A stretch of DNA of 64,000 nucleotides from Micromonospora lupini str. Lupac 08 (GTDB lineage: Bacteria; Actinomycetota; Actinomycetes; Mycobacteriales; Micromonosporaceae), in the NCBI RefSeq assembly GCF_000297395.2, contig NZ_HF570108.1:6185700-6249699 (forward strand), read 5' to 3'. Positions within the stretch are counted from its first letter, which is position 1. Every line of letters starts with the position of its first letter. Below the pieces are notes generated by a model. The model did no database searches. It was not told the origin of the DNA and was given only the letters and a program-made list of their open reading frames with translations. Below, piece after piece: positions 1 through 8,320 of this stretch. A program made the translations under genes and the position numbers.

Positions 1-2294
1 GCCGCGGCCACCGCCAACGCGACGAGCGCCAGCCCGGTGGGGACCAGCCCTCGATCGGCGACGACAGTCGGCGCACCCGACCAGACCTGCCATCTGCCGT
101 ACGGGGCGATCAGCGCGACGAGCACCGCCGGCAGTGCGGTCAGCGCCGCGACCGCCGCCAGCACGACACCCGACGCCCCCAGCACGCGCCCGACCGCCGA
201 CGGCTCCCCGATTGCCGAGCGCTCCCCCGGCGCGCCCGGCCCGCCCAGCTCGTCGCCGGTCGCCGGCAGGCCCCAGCGGGCGACGAGCGCGACGCCCAGC
301 GCCGCCAACGCGGCGTACAGCGTCACGGGCTCGTCCCCCGCCGCCACCAGCGGCGCGACCCCGGCCGCGAGCACCGCGACCACGGCGCCCGTGACCGCGT
401 ACTCGATCAGGTCTGCCCGGTGGCGACGCACCGCGAGCACCGCGACCAGCGAGAGCCCGGCGGCGCCCAGGGCGGCCCGGGTTTGCCACCAGGGCGGCGC
501 GCCGGCGGCGAAGAGCGCCACCGCGGCGATGCCGGGCAGCGTGAGCTGCGCGATCAGCAGTCCCGCGCCCGACACCCGGCGGTACGTCGTCTCACCCCGC
601 CGCGACGCCAGCGCCACCCCGAGCACGGCGCTGGCGCCCAGCACCACCACGACCCCGACCGGATCGGCCAGGGCCACCAGCAGCGCGTGCCCGACCAGGA
701 CGGCGCCGCCGAGCGCCCAGCCCAGCAGCGTGGCCGGGCGGGACGCCGGTCGAGCCAGCACGGCGAGCACCAGCGCGACCCCACCCACCAGGTCGACGGC
801 CACCACCGTCGCCCACGACGCCGTCCAGCCCGCCGGCACGGCGAGCAGCACCGCCACCGCACCGGCCGAAGCCAGCAGCGCCCACCCGCGGCGCGGCAGC
901 AGCGACGCCGTCGCGCCCAACGCCAGCGCCACGGCGGGCGCCACCTGCCAGCCCCAGCTCAGGTCCGGCCCCCACCCGGCCCCGTGCCACGGCGGCAGCG
1001 ACCGGACGACGGCGGCGACCGCCAGCACACACGCGATCACCGCGGCGAGCTGCGCCGTCCCCGCCGCCACCAGCAGCGATCCGGCACGCGGCCCGGCCCG
1101 CCAACTCGTCGGCAGCAGCCGCACCGCCCCGGCCAGGACGAGCGCCACCGTGGCCGCCGCGAGCAACAGCAGCGACGGGCGCAGCTCACCCACCGGACGC
1201 AGCAGCGCGGCGGCGAGCACCGGAACCAGCAGCCCTCCGGTCACCGCCCGCGCCGCCGAGCCACCGACAAGCAGCGCCGCGCCGAGAGCAGTCAGCGCGA
1301 CCAGCAGCAGCGGCGCTCCGGCCAGCAACGGCGACCCCGCCGCCCGCCCCAGCAGCAACGGCACCAGGGCACACGCCGCGGCACCGACAAGCGCGCCGAC
1401 GTGACAGGCCCCGGCGAACACCCGACCGGAGAACCGGCCCGCCCCGTCCCCGTCGCGCAGGGCGACAAGCACCGCCAGGTTCAGCAGGGCCACCCCGAGC
1501 AGCACCAGCGCCCAGCCGGCCGCGCCGGGCTCGGCCCGCACCGCGAGCAACGGCAGCACCGGCTGCGCCGCCAGCAGGCCGGCGAACCAGGGACCGGTCA
1601 ACCCGCTCAACCGGCCGTACGCCACGGCGACCGCCGCGCTGGCCCCCCCGACCAGCGCGGCGTACCGGGTACCCGGCCAACCGGCCACCCCGGCCAGGTC
1701 CACCGACCAGGCGGCGTACCCGTCCAGCAACACCAGCAGCAGCCCCACGGCGGCGAACGTCTCCGCCGTCCCCCGCAACCCCCGGCGCACCGCCAGCAAC
1801 GGACCGGCCAGAACGAGCGCCGTGACCGCCGCCAGGATCAGCGCCCGGCCACCGACCCCCACGGACGCCCAGGCCACCGCCGTGAAGACCACGGCCGCGG
1901 TGCCGAGCAGCAGTCCACCGAGGACGAACAGCAACCCCTGCACCGTCCGGGTCGACGTCTCCGCCGATCCGGGCGGCGCGTGCTCCACCGCGACACCGGG
2001 CGCGGTGGACGCGACGACCGGTGCCGGCCCGACGACAGGCGCCCCCGCCGCCAGCCCCGCGCGGACGACCGCCGCCAGCTCGGCCCGCCGCCGCGAGGTG
2101 GCCGCCAGCAGGCCGGCCAACTCGGTGTACGTCCGATGTGCCCGCTCCACCTCCGGACCGAGCCGATCCACCTCCCGCCCCAGTCGGACCACCTCGGCCG
2201 CGACCGGGTCCGGCGGGCGGCGGCAGCCGGCGCACCCGGCGCTCAGGTCGGCCGGGGCGCCGCAGGCGGGGCAGGGATAGCGGGTGTCGTCCAC
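1..2294 (-). CDS. zinc-ribbon polytopic membrane protein, partial
   Basis: The visible part is the N-terminal 764 residues; the gene runs off the left edge and has no stop in the window. I chose a GTG start at 2294; the Shine-Dalgarno (SD) there is weak. The N-terminus carries a C-x2-C (CPAC, residues 8-11) and C-x2-C (CAGC, 21-24) zinc ribbon, then a charged helical stretch of about residues 30-65 that could form a coiled coil, then a very long hydrophobic Ala/Val/Leu/Gly region consistent with many membrane segments. Forward-strand TCA triplets in the stretches I checked fall out of frame, so the frame appears open. Large Arg/Pro-rich ORFs on the other strand are shadows of this gene. No catalytic motif is visible. 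Function unknown. Confidence 0.72.
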   Translation of the reverse strand, partial: MDDTRYPCPACGAPADLSAGCAGCRRPPDPVAAEVVRLGREVDRLGPEVERAHRTYTELAGLLAATSRRRAELAAVVRAGLAAGAPVVGPAPVVASTAPGVAVEHAPPGSAETSTRTVQGLLFVLGGLLLGTAAVVFTAVAWASVGVGGRALILAAVTALVLAGPLLAVRRGLRGTAETFAAVGLLLVLLDGYAAWSVDLAGVAGWPGTRYAALVGGASAAVAVAYGRLSGLTGPWFAGLLAAQPVLPLLAVRAEPGAAGWALVLLGVALLNLAVLVALRDGDGAGRFSGRVFAGACHVGALVGAAACALVPLLLGRAAGSPLLAGAPLLLVALTALGAALLVGGSAARAVTGGLLVPVLAAALLRPVGELRPSLLLLAAATVALVLAGAVRLLPTSWRAGPRAGSLLVAAGTAQLAAVIACVLAVAAVVRSLPPWHGAGWGPDLSWGWQVAPAVALALGATASLLPRRGWALLASAGAVAVLLAVPAGWTASWATVVAVDLVGGVALVLAVLARPASRPATLLGWALGGAVLVGHALLVALADPVGVVVVLGASAVLGVALASRRGETTYRRVSGAGLLIAQLTLPGIAAVALFAAGAPPWWQTRAALGAAGLSLVAVLAVRRHRADLIEYAVTGAVVAVLAAGVAPLVAAGDEPVTLYAALAALGVALVARWGLPATGDELGGPGAPGERSAIGEPSAVGRVLGASGVVLAAVAALTALPAVLVALIAPYGRWQVWSGAPTVVADRGLVPTGLALVALAVAA

Positions 2295-2342
2295 CCGGTC
2301 ATCATCGAGAAACCGGCGGGCAACGGCACAGAGTGCGCGTAC

Positions 2343-2663
2343 CTAGGGTCGGGTGTGGTCGTGCACCCAGGCGGCGTACCCGGGGTCGCCACTGTCCACC
2401 CGCGACACCAGGATCTCCGGAACCTCGTACGGGTGGCTGGCCCGGATCTGGTCCACCAGCGCGGCCAACCGGTCCGGTGCGGTCTTGAACTGCACGGACC
2501 ACTCGGTGCTCGTCTCCACCCCGGAACGCCACCAGTAGGTGCTGTCCACCTGACCGCCGACCTGGGCACAGGCGGCGAGCCGCCCGGCGACGGCCGCGGC
2601 CGCCAGCACGTCCGCAACCGAACGCGCATCCACCACCGTCGTCACCACGCTGATCTGGTCCAC
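2343..2663 (-). CDS. cutA: CutA1-like divalent cation tolerance protein
   Basis: A 106-residue protein, the usual CutA1 size, which forms a ferredoxin-like trimer. Recognisable family segments are the N-terminal VVTTV strand, the AACAQV motif, STYWW in the middle and HPYEVPEI near the C-terminus. CutA proteins are linked to copper/divalent metal tolerance, but their biochemical role is not settled. The GTG start lies 9 nt downstream of the stop of the acyltransferase gene, so it is probably the third gene of the patatin/plsC transcript. The zinc-ribbon membrane gene follows in the same direction. Confidence 0.88.
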   Translation of the reverse strand: MDQISVVTTVVDARSVADVLAAAAVAGRLAACAQVGGQVDSTYWWRSGVETSTEWSVQFKTAPDRLAALVDQIRASHPYEVPEILVSRVDSGDPGYAAWVHDHTRP

Positions 2664-2672
2664 GAGCGCACC

Positions 2673-3689
2673 CTACGCGGCACCGTCCCGATTGGCCGCG
2701 ATCCACGTGTCAATCTGCGCCCACCAGTCGAAGAGCCAGTCGATGCGCTGCTGCCGTCCGGTCGGCACCTCCTCCGGGGGCACCGACCAGAACCGCATCA
2801 CGATCCGCTTGTCCATGGGCAGCTCCCGCCACACATCGGCGACGGTGAGCATCCGGTCCAGTCCGGTGTGGGCGACGAAGATGACCCCGGCGTCCGGGGC
2901 CGCGTCCAACGCGGCGAGTACTCCGCCGGGCTGCGGGGCGAGCACGTGGCGCATCCGTTCGGCGCGCTGCGCCATCCGTTCCAGGCCGAGGGAACGCAGC
3001 CGGGCGATGGCCCGCAGTCGCCGCTTGGGGGTGAAGTTGCCGCCCTCCGGGAAGATCACGAAGGCGTCGTTGTCGTCCAGGCCGGTGGCCAGGTGCCCGA
3101 CCTGGCGTACGGTCTCCTCGCCGCGCTCCGGCGTGGGCGCGATGAACCGGTTGGGCAGGCGGTTGAGCAGCACGTCGATCGCCGGATCCCACTGGAGGCT
3201 GTCCTTGAGCACGATCCGCGGCTCCCGGTGGAACCAGTTGACCAGCCCGTGGATCAGGATGAACGAGTCACCAGGGCCGGCGTGCCGGCTCAGCACCAGC
3301 TCCGGCCGGCCGGGCAGCGCGGTGTCCGGGTCCGTGCCGACCACGTCGATGTGCAGCCGCAGCGACCAGCGGGCCTGCCAGAACAGCGCCCGCAGGAACC
3401 AGCCGGCCAGCACGTAGTGGGCACGCTGGAAGGCCGGTGACCGGCTGCGCCAGCCGAAGCCGGACGCCAGCCACAGGACGAACAACGCGAGCAGCGCGGC
3501 GGCGTCCCAGACCAGGTAGACGCAGCCGATCCAGAGCAGGCGCAGGGGGCGTAGCCGGCCCGGGACCAGCGGCGAGGCGGCCGCCGCGAGCAGCGCCCAG
3601 ACCGGCAGCGTGGTCACCACGGCGATCGCGAGCAGCACCACGCCGGGGGCGATCAGCAGCCGCCGCAGCCACCTGGGGGGCAGCGGCAT
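2673..3689 (-). CDS. 1-acyl-glycerol-3-phosphate acyltransferase-like (PlsC family)
   Basis: A 338-residue protein with two or three N-terminal membrane segments (about residues 8-45 and 55-80) followed by a PlsC-type acyltransferase domain. The HX4D catalytic motif reads RHAGPGD and the phosphate-binding motif reads FPEGGNF rather than the usual FPEGT. The family transfers acyl groups to lysophospholipids at the membrane; the exact acceptor cannot be told. The ATG overlaps the stop of the upstream patatin gene as ATGA, so the two are translationally coupled. A lipase and an acyltransferase side by side suggests phospholipid remodelling, which is inference. Confidence 0.85.
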   Translation of the reverse strand: MPLPPRWLRRLLIAPGVVLLAIAVVTTLPVWALLAAAASPLVPGRLRPLRLLWIGCVYLVWDAAALLALFVLWLASGFGWRSRSPAFQRAHYVLAGWFLRALFWQARWSLRLHIDVVGTDPDTALPGRPELVLSRHAGPGDSFILIHGLVNWFHREPRIVLKDSLQWDPAIDVLLNRLPNRFIAPTPERGEETVRQVGHLATGLDDNDAFVIFPEGGNFTPKRRLRAIARLRSLGLERMAQRAERMRHVLAPQPGGVLAALDAAPDAGVIFVAHTGLDRMLTVADVWRELPMDKRIVMRFWSVPPEEVPTGRQQRIDWLFDWWAQIDTWIAANRDGAA

Positions 3690-4522
3690 CAGCGCTCCAC
3701 GTTGGTGGCGAGGTAGCGGCGCGAAGCGGTGTACGCCCGGCTGATCCGCCGGCCCACCGCCGCCATGTCCCGGTACGCCCACGGCGTGTCGTCGCGTGGG
3801 TTCAGCCCACCTGTCGGCAGGACGTGCACCTCCACTCCCTCGGGCAGCGCGGCCATCTCCCGGAAGAAGCGGTGTCGGCGGGATATCTCGAACGCGACCT
3901 GCGCGATCTCCCACGGCCGTCGGGGTGGCGTCAGCTCCCGTTCGATCCGGCCCACCTGGAGGACGAAGATCTGGCCGGCGCCCGCGGCCACCGCCTCGCC
4001 GATCGGGATGGAGTTCACGATGCCGCCGTCGACGTAGTGCGCGCCGTCGATCTCGGTGGGCGGGAGCAGGCCCGGCACCGAGGCCGACGCCAGCACGGCC
4101 GGCACCACCGGGCCGGTGGAGAACCAGTGCTCGGCGGCCCGCTCGATGTGCGCGGCGCAGCAGCGGAACGGCACCCGCAGGTCGGCGAAGGTCGTGTCCA
4201 CGCCCAGTTCGGATTCCAGCAGCCGGCGCAGCGGCCGGGGCGAGTGCAGGTGGGTACGGGCCGCGAAGCGGCGCAGTTGTCGGGCGACCGAGTCGCCGTA
4301 CACCTCGCTGGCCTCGGGTGAGGCCCAGAGGCGTACCAGCCGGTCGGTCACCGCCTCGGACGGATCGGCGGCGACCAACGCGCCGTTGACCGCGCCGATC
4401 GAGGTGCCGAGCACCATGTCGGGTTGGATGCCGGCGCGGAACAGGGCCCGCAGCATGCCCACCTCGACGGCGCCGAGCACCCCGCCGCCACCGAGCACGA
4501 ACGCCACCGGTCCCCCCGCCAT
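3689..4522 (-). CDS. patatin-like phospholipase
   Basis: A 277-residue patatin-family lipid acyl hydrolase. The oxyanion loop GGGGVLGAVE lies near residue 10, the nucleophile elbow GTSIG near residue 40 carries the catalytic Ser, and the DGG motif (YVDGGI) supplies the catalytic Asp. There is no signal peptide, so it is probably cytoplasmic or membrane-peripheral. I chose the ATG at 4522, just before the conserved oxyanion loop; the frame stays open about 50 codons further upstream, but that stretch is low-complexity Ala/Arg. It ends in an ATGA overlap with the PlsC gene. Confidence 0.87.
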   Translation of the reverse strand: MAGGPVAFVLGGGGVLGAVEVGMLRALFRAGIQPDMVLGTSIGAVNGALVAADPSEAVTDRLVRLWASPEASEVYGDSVARQLRRFAARTHLHSPRPLRRLLESELGVDTTFADLRVPFRCCAAHIERAAEHWFSTGPVVPAVLASASVPGLLPPTEIDGAHYVDGGIVNSIPIGEAVAAGAGQIFVLQVGRIERELTPPRRPWEIAQVAFEISRRHRFFREMAALPEGVEVHVLPTGGLNPRDDTPWAYRDMAAVGRRISRAYTASRRYLATNVER

Positions 4523-4658
4523 GTCCCCATCCTGGCACGCGTCCGCCGCCCACCGACGGGCCGCCGCCGACCGGGTGGCGGGCCCGGTCGCCGCTGCCCG
4601 CGCCGCCCGCGGTGGGCGCACCCCGGCCGCCGTCCGGCGACGATCCACCGCATCGGCG

Positions 4659-4687
4659 TTGACAGGCAGGACACATTCGCGCAACCT
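4659..4687 (+). promoter_or_regulatory. candidate promoter of the Ser/Thr kinase gene
   Basis: A perfect TTGACA at 4659-4664 is followed after 17 nt by CAACCT (4682-4687), which fits only loosely with an actinobacterial -10 box. It lies about 36 nt upstream of the kinase GTG start, in the 200-nt divergent gap with the patatin gene. Only the -35 element is convincing. Confidence 0.35.
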
Positions 4688-4722
4688 GATACCGCTCCCA
4701 CCCCAGAGGGCAGGTGCGATAG

Positions 4723-6258
4723 GTGAAGGCAGCGCTGCATCCGGGCCGATTGCTGGCCCGCAGGTACCGACTCATCGACCAGATCGGTGCCGGCGGCATG
4801 TCGGTGATCTGGCGGGCACGGGACGAGGTGCTCGATCGCGTCGTGGCGCTCAAGGTGCTCGCGCCGTCGCTCGCCGCCGACGCGCGGTTCCGCGACATGG
4901 TGCGGGAGGAGGCGCGAGCCGCCGCCCAGTTGGTGCACCCGCACGTGACGTCCGTGCACGACTACGGCGAGACGGTCGACCCGGACGGGTCCATCACCTC
5001 GTTCGTGGTGATGGAGCTGCTCAGCGGCGAGGAGTTGGAGCTGCGGCTCACCGAGGGCCCGCTGCCGTGGCCGGAGGCGGTCGAGGTGGGCGCCCAGGTC
5101 GCGGACGCGCTGGCGGCCGCGCACCGGCTGGGCATCGTGCACCGCGACATCACCCCGGCCAACGTCATGATGACCGCGATGGGGGTGAAGGTCCTCGACT
5201 TCGGCATCGCCACCCGGATCGGCGCGCCGGACGAGGACGAGGACGGCGGCACCTTCGGCACCCCGGCGTACGTGGCTCCGGAACGGCTCGACGGCGCACC
5301 CGCCCAGCCGGCCACCGACGTCTACTCGCTCGGCGTCCTGCTGCACGAGGCGTTGACCGGCCGGGTGCCGTACCCGGCGGACACCTGGGAGCAGCTCAGC
5401 GCCGCGCTGGCCGGCGGCCCGGCGCCGACCCTGGCCGACCTGCCGGAGCTGCCCGCGGCGGTGGCGCGGATCTGCCTGCGGAGCCTCTCCCGGGACCCGG
5501 CGGACCGGCCGACGGCCCGGCAGCTCGCCACTGCGCTGCGCGACCATCGCCTGCCGCCCGACCCACCGACAGCCACGACCCGGGTGCCCACGCTGGCCCT
5601 GCCGTCGTCGGCGGCGGCCTCGCCGAGCAGCGCCGTTCCGACGGGGCACGCGGGCGTCGCGACGGCGCCGGTGGCGACCGCGTTACACGCGGGCGACGGG
5701 ACCGCGCCGCCGGTGGACGACGTGACGGAGCCGGCCGGTGCGGGGCCCGGCCGGTCCCGGCGGCGGGCGCTGCTGCTCCTGATCCCGGTGGTGCTGGCCG
5801 TCGCCGTGGCGCTTGCCGGTGCGGCCCTGCTGCCGGACCAGCAGCCGGATCGCCGGGCCCAGCCGTCGGCCGGCCCGGTCACGCCCGCGCCCACCGACCC
5901 GCCTACCGACCCGCCGGCCACCGAGCCGTCCCGGCCGACCCCGACGCCGTCGTCGCCACCGGCCACCCGCGCGCCCACCGGCGAACCGCGCACCCTCGTG
6001 GAGGCCGCCAACCGTGTCGACGGGCTGATCGGCGCCGGCCTGCGCGACGGGGAAATCCGCGACGACGTCGCCCTCGACCTGCGCAACGAGCTGCGCAACC
6101 TGCTGGCCGCCGTCGGCTCCGGCCGGGACGAGCTGGCCCCACCGGTGGCCCGGCTGCGCGAGAAGGTCACGGTCCGCCTCGGCGAGGGGGCGATCAGCCC
6201 GGCGTACGCGCAGCGGCTGGACGCCGCCATCGCCGAGCTGGGCGCGGCACGGGTCTGA
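4723..6258 (+). CDS. membrane Ser/Thr protein kinase (PknB-type) with Pro-rich linker
   Basis: A 511-residue eukaryotic-type protein kinase. The kinase domain spans about residues 15-275: Gly loop IGAGGMSVIW, ATP-anchoring Lys in ALKV, catalytic loop IVHRDITPAN, DFGIA, and a GTPAYVAPE P+1 loop. A Thr/Ala-rich linker leads to one membrane segment near residues 350-370, then a Pro/Thr-rich stretch and a helical C-terminal domain of about 90 residues outside the membrane. No PASTA repeats are seen. The catalytic loop has Thr where nearly all family members have Lys (HRDxKPxN), which may weaken activity. Codon 321 (5683-5685) is a rare TTA. GTG start at 4723. Confidence 0.9.
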   Translation: MKAALHPGRLLARRYRLIDQIGAGGMSVIWRARDEVLDRVVALKVLAPSLAADARFRDMVREEARAAAQLVHPHVTSVHDYGETVDPDGSITSFVVMELLSGEELELRLTEGPLPWPEAVEVGAQVADALAAAHRLGIVHRDITPANVMMTAMGVKVLDFGIATRIGAPDEDEDGGTFGTPAYVAPERLDGAPAQPATDVYSLGVLLHEALTGRVPYPADTWEQLSAALAGGPAPTLADLPELPAAVARICLRSLSRDPADRPTARQLATALRDHRLPPDPPTATTRVPTLALPSSAAASPSSAVPTGHAGVATAPVATALHAGDGTAPPVDDVTEPAGAGPGRSRRRALLLLIPVVLAVAVALAGAALLPDQQPDRRAQPSAGPVTPAPTDPPTDPPATEPSRPTPTPSSPPATRAPTGEPRTLVEAANRVDGLIGAGLRDGEIRDDVALDLRNELRNLLAAVGSGRDELAPPVARLREKVTVRLGEGAISPAYAQRLDAAIAELGAARV

Positions 6259-6273
6259 CCCGGGGTGACGCCG

Positions 6274-7386
6274 TCAGCGGACCGCGACGGTTGCCGTCTC
6301 CCGGACGGCGGGCCGCCCGAGGGCGAAGCGCCGGTAGACGTCCTCGTAGCCGTACGCCATCCGCTCGACCGAGAAGTTCTCGGCGACGTGCGACACGCAG
6401 TCCTGCGGGTCCAGCTCCCGGGCGGCCAGCAGCGCGGCGGGCAGCTCGTCGGGCCGTTGGCAGACCAGCCCGGTGAGTCCGGGCCGCACCAGTTCGGGCA
6501 CCGCGCCCCGGTCGAGCGCGACCACAGGCGTACCGGTCGCCATCGCCTCCAACATCACCATGCCGAACGGCTCCTCCCACTGGAGCGGCATGATCAGGCA
6601 GCGGGCGTCGACGAGCATCCGCAGGGTCTCGGCGCGGTCGGCGTTGAGCACGACCGTCACGTCCTCGTCCACAAGCGGCGCGACGACCTGCTCGTAGTAG
6701 CGCCGCTCGGCCGGCTCGTTGCACTTGCCGGCCAGCAGCAGCGGCAAGCCGGCCTCCCGGCAGGCGCGGATGGCGATGTCCGGGCCCTTGTCCGGGCTGA
6801 AGCGGGCCAGCCACAGCACCGGCCCGGGGCCGGGCTCGGTCTTGCGCGGAAAGCCACGCAGGTCCAGCGCGTTGTGCACGGTGCCGGCCCAGGGCAGGCC
6901 CGGGTTGAGTCGGCGCTGGGCGTGCGAGATGGCCACCAGGGCGACGCCCTCGTCGGCGTCGCCGAGCACGTCGCCGTACTCCCCCACCGGGTTGCCGTGC
7001 ACAGTCGCCACCGTCGGCACGGACCGGCGGCCGGCCACGAGCGGGCCGATCGTGGTGTGGTCGTGGATCACGTCGAAGTCGGCAGGTGTGATCATGCGTT
7101 TCAGCCGGGCCAGGTGCGCCAGCTCCGGCAGTGACTCGCCGAGCCGTTCGTACTGGACCTGGGCGACGGTCGAGACGAAGCCGCCGGCGGCGGTGCCGTG
7201 CTGCTCGCCGGCACCGAACAGCGTCACCGCGTGGCCGTGGGCGGTCAACGCGTCCACCAGGCCGGCCACCACCTGCTCCAGGCCGCCGTAGCCGGGCGGC
7301 GGCACGGACAGCCATGGCGGGACCACCATCGCGATGCGCAACGACCGCTCCGGCGAGCGGTCGGCGGGCGGGTGGTTCACGGCCAC
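6274..7386 (-). CDS. GT4-family glycosyltransferase
   Basis: A 370-residue GT-B fold retaining glycosyltransferase. The N-terminal acceptor domain begins with a short basic lead and RIAMVVPP, with the glycine-rich YGGLEQVV loop typical of GT4. The nucleotide-sugar domain carries EEPFGMVMLEAMATGTPVVA, including the E-x7-E signature. The protein looks soluble or membrane-peripheral. Two GTG codons (7386 and 7380) could start translation. It is convergent with the kinase, with only 15 nt between the stops. Donor and acceptor cannot be inferred. Confidence 0.85.
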   Translation of the reverse strand: MAVNHPPADRSPERSLRIAMVVPPWLSVPPPGYGGLEQVVAGLVDALTAHGHAVTLFGAGEQHGTAAGGFVSTVAQVQYERLGESLPELAHLARLKRMITPADFDVIHDHTTIGPLVAGRRSVPTVATVHGNPVGEYGDVLGDADEGVALVAISHAQRRLNPGLPWAGTVHNALDLRGFPRKTEPGPGPVLWLARFSPDKGPDIAIRACREAGLPLLLAGKCNEPAERRYYEQVVAPLVDEDVTVVLNADRAETLRMLVDARCLIMPLQWEEPFGMVMLEAMATGTPVVALDRGAVPELVRPGLTGLVCQRPDELPAALLAARELDPQDCVSHVAENFSVERMAYGYEDVYRRFALGRPAVRETATVAVR

Positions 7387-7486
7387 GAGTCCTCCCCGTT
7401 GATCCCCGATCGGGTATCGCCGTCGGTCGGCATGGTCCGCGGCGGTTTCCCCGCCCGGCCTCCGGTAAACCGGACAAGACGGACGC

Positions 7487-8146
7487 CTACCCGCCGACCA
7501 GGAGTTGATCGTGCACGGCCCGTACGCCCGGCGCCGACCACGCCACCCGCTCCACCTGGTCCCGTTCCCACCACGAGCGGACCACTCCGGCGAGGACCAG
7601 CGTGTCGCCGTCCACCTCCACCGTCACCCGCTCGGCGCCGAGCGTGCGCGCCAGGGCACGCCGGACGTCCTGCCGCAGCCGCTCGCCGGCCGGTGGCGCG
7701 GACGGTCGCACCTCGATGAGGTTCGTGATCCCCCGTACGCCGTCCAGCCGGCGCAACTCCCCCTCGGCGGCCCGGCGCTGCCAGCCGAACTCGACCTCGC
7801 CGCGCAGCATCAACCAGCCGTTGGCCACTGTGACGTCCAGTCGGTCGGCGGGCACGAAACTGTCCCACTCCAGGGCCCGCGCCGCGGCGAGGGCGACATC
7901 GCCGTCGGTACGCCCCGGTGTCCCCGGCAGCCGCACCTCGATCTCGTCGGCCACCACGCGTACCCCGTGCACCCGTTGGGCGCAGCGGGTCGCCGCCCAG
8001 GCGCGGGCCGCCCCGTCCACGAACCCGGTCAGGGTGACCACCCCCTGGTCGACTGCCACGCCGATCTCGTTGGGTCGCAGCCGCGGATCCCAGGCCAGCT
8101 CGGCCAGGACCGCACGCTGGATCCACTCGTCGTCGCGGACGTCCAC
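7487..8146 (-). CDS. triple BON-domain protein
   Basis: A 219-residue protein made of three BON-like repeats (about residues 5-70, 80-148 and 150-219), each with the alternating VxVxxGxVxLxGxV pattern: GVVTLTGFV, GWLMLRGEV and DTLVLAGVV. BON domains are thought to bind phospholipid surfaces. There is no signal peptide or membrane segment, so it may be cytoplasmic; related actinobacterial proteins are often called BON transport-like proteins on weak grounds. It follows the protease gene in the same direction, but a strong hairpin lies between them. Confidence 0.8.
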   Translation of the reverse strand: MDVRDDEWIQRAVLAELAWDPRLRPNEIGVAVDQGVVTLTGFVDGAARAWAATRCAQRVHGVRVVADEIEVRLPGTPGRTDGDVALAAARALEWDSFVPADRLDVTVANGWLMLRGEVEFGWQRRAAEGELRRLDGVRGITNLIEVRPSAPPAGERLRQDVRRALARTLGAERVTVEVDGDTLVLAGVVRSWWERDQVERVAWSAPGVRAVHDQLLVGG

Positions 8147-8198
8147 CGGCCCTCACCTCCGTCTCGCCTCGTCCACCGAACGTGCCGGGTGTACGGGT

Positions 8199-8233
8199 GA
8201 CGGCGGTTCACCCGAGGAGGGTGAACCGCCGTC
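8199..8233 (-). terminator. hairpin downstream of the HtrA-like protease gene
   Basis: A perfect 15-bp inverted repeat, GACGGCGGTTCACCC with its complement, separated by a 5-nt loop (GAGGA), begins about 88 nt downstream of the protease stop and just before the BON gene. There is no T-tract, as is common in high-GC actinomycetes, so it is an I-shaped or factor-assisted terminator candidate. Confidence 0.72.
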
Positions 8234-8320
8234 CGGGCGGAAAAGAGCGGCGGGTGACGGAGCCGACCCCCTCGGCCCCGCCACCCGCCGCCGGAGGGAG
8301 GAGGCAGGTTCAGTTGTCGG

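Noticed and set aside
420..3440. A 1006-codon open frame on the plus strand
   Set aside because: It is Arg/Gln/Pro/His low-complexity, runs antisense over cutA, plsC and the membrane gene, and has no family resemblance. It is a GC-rich shadow frame.
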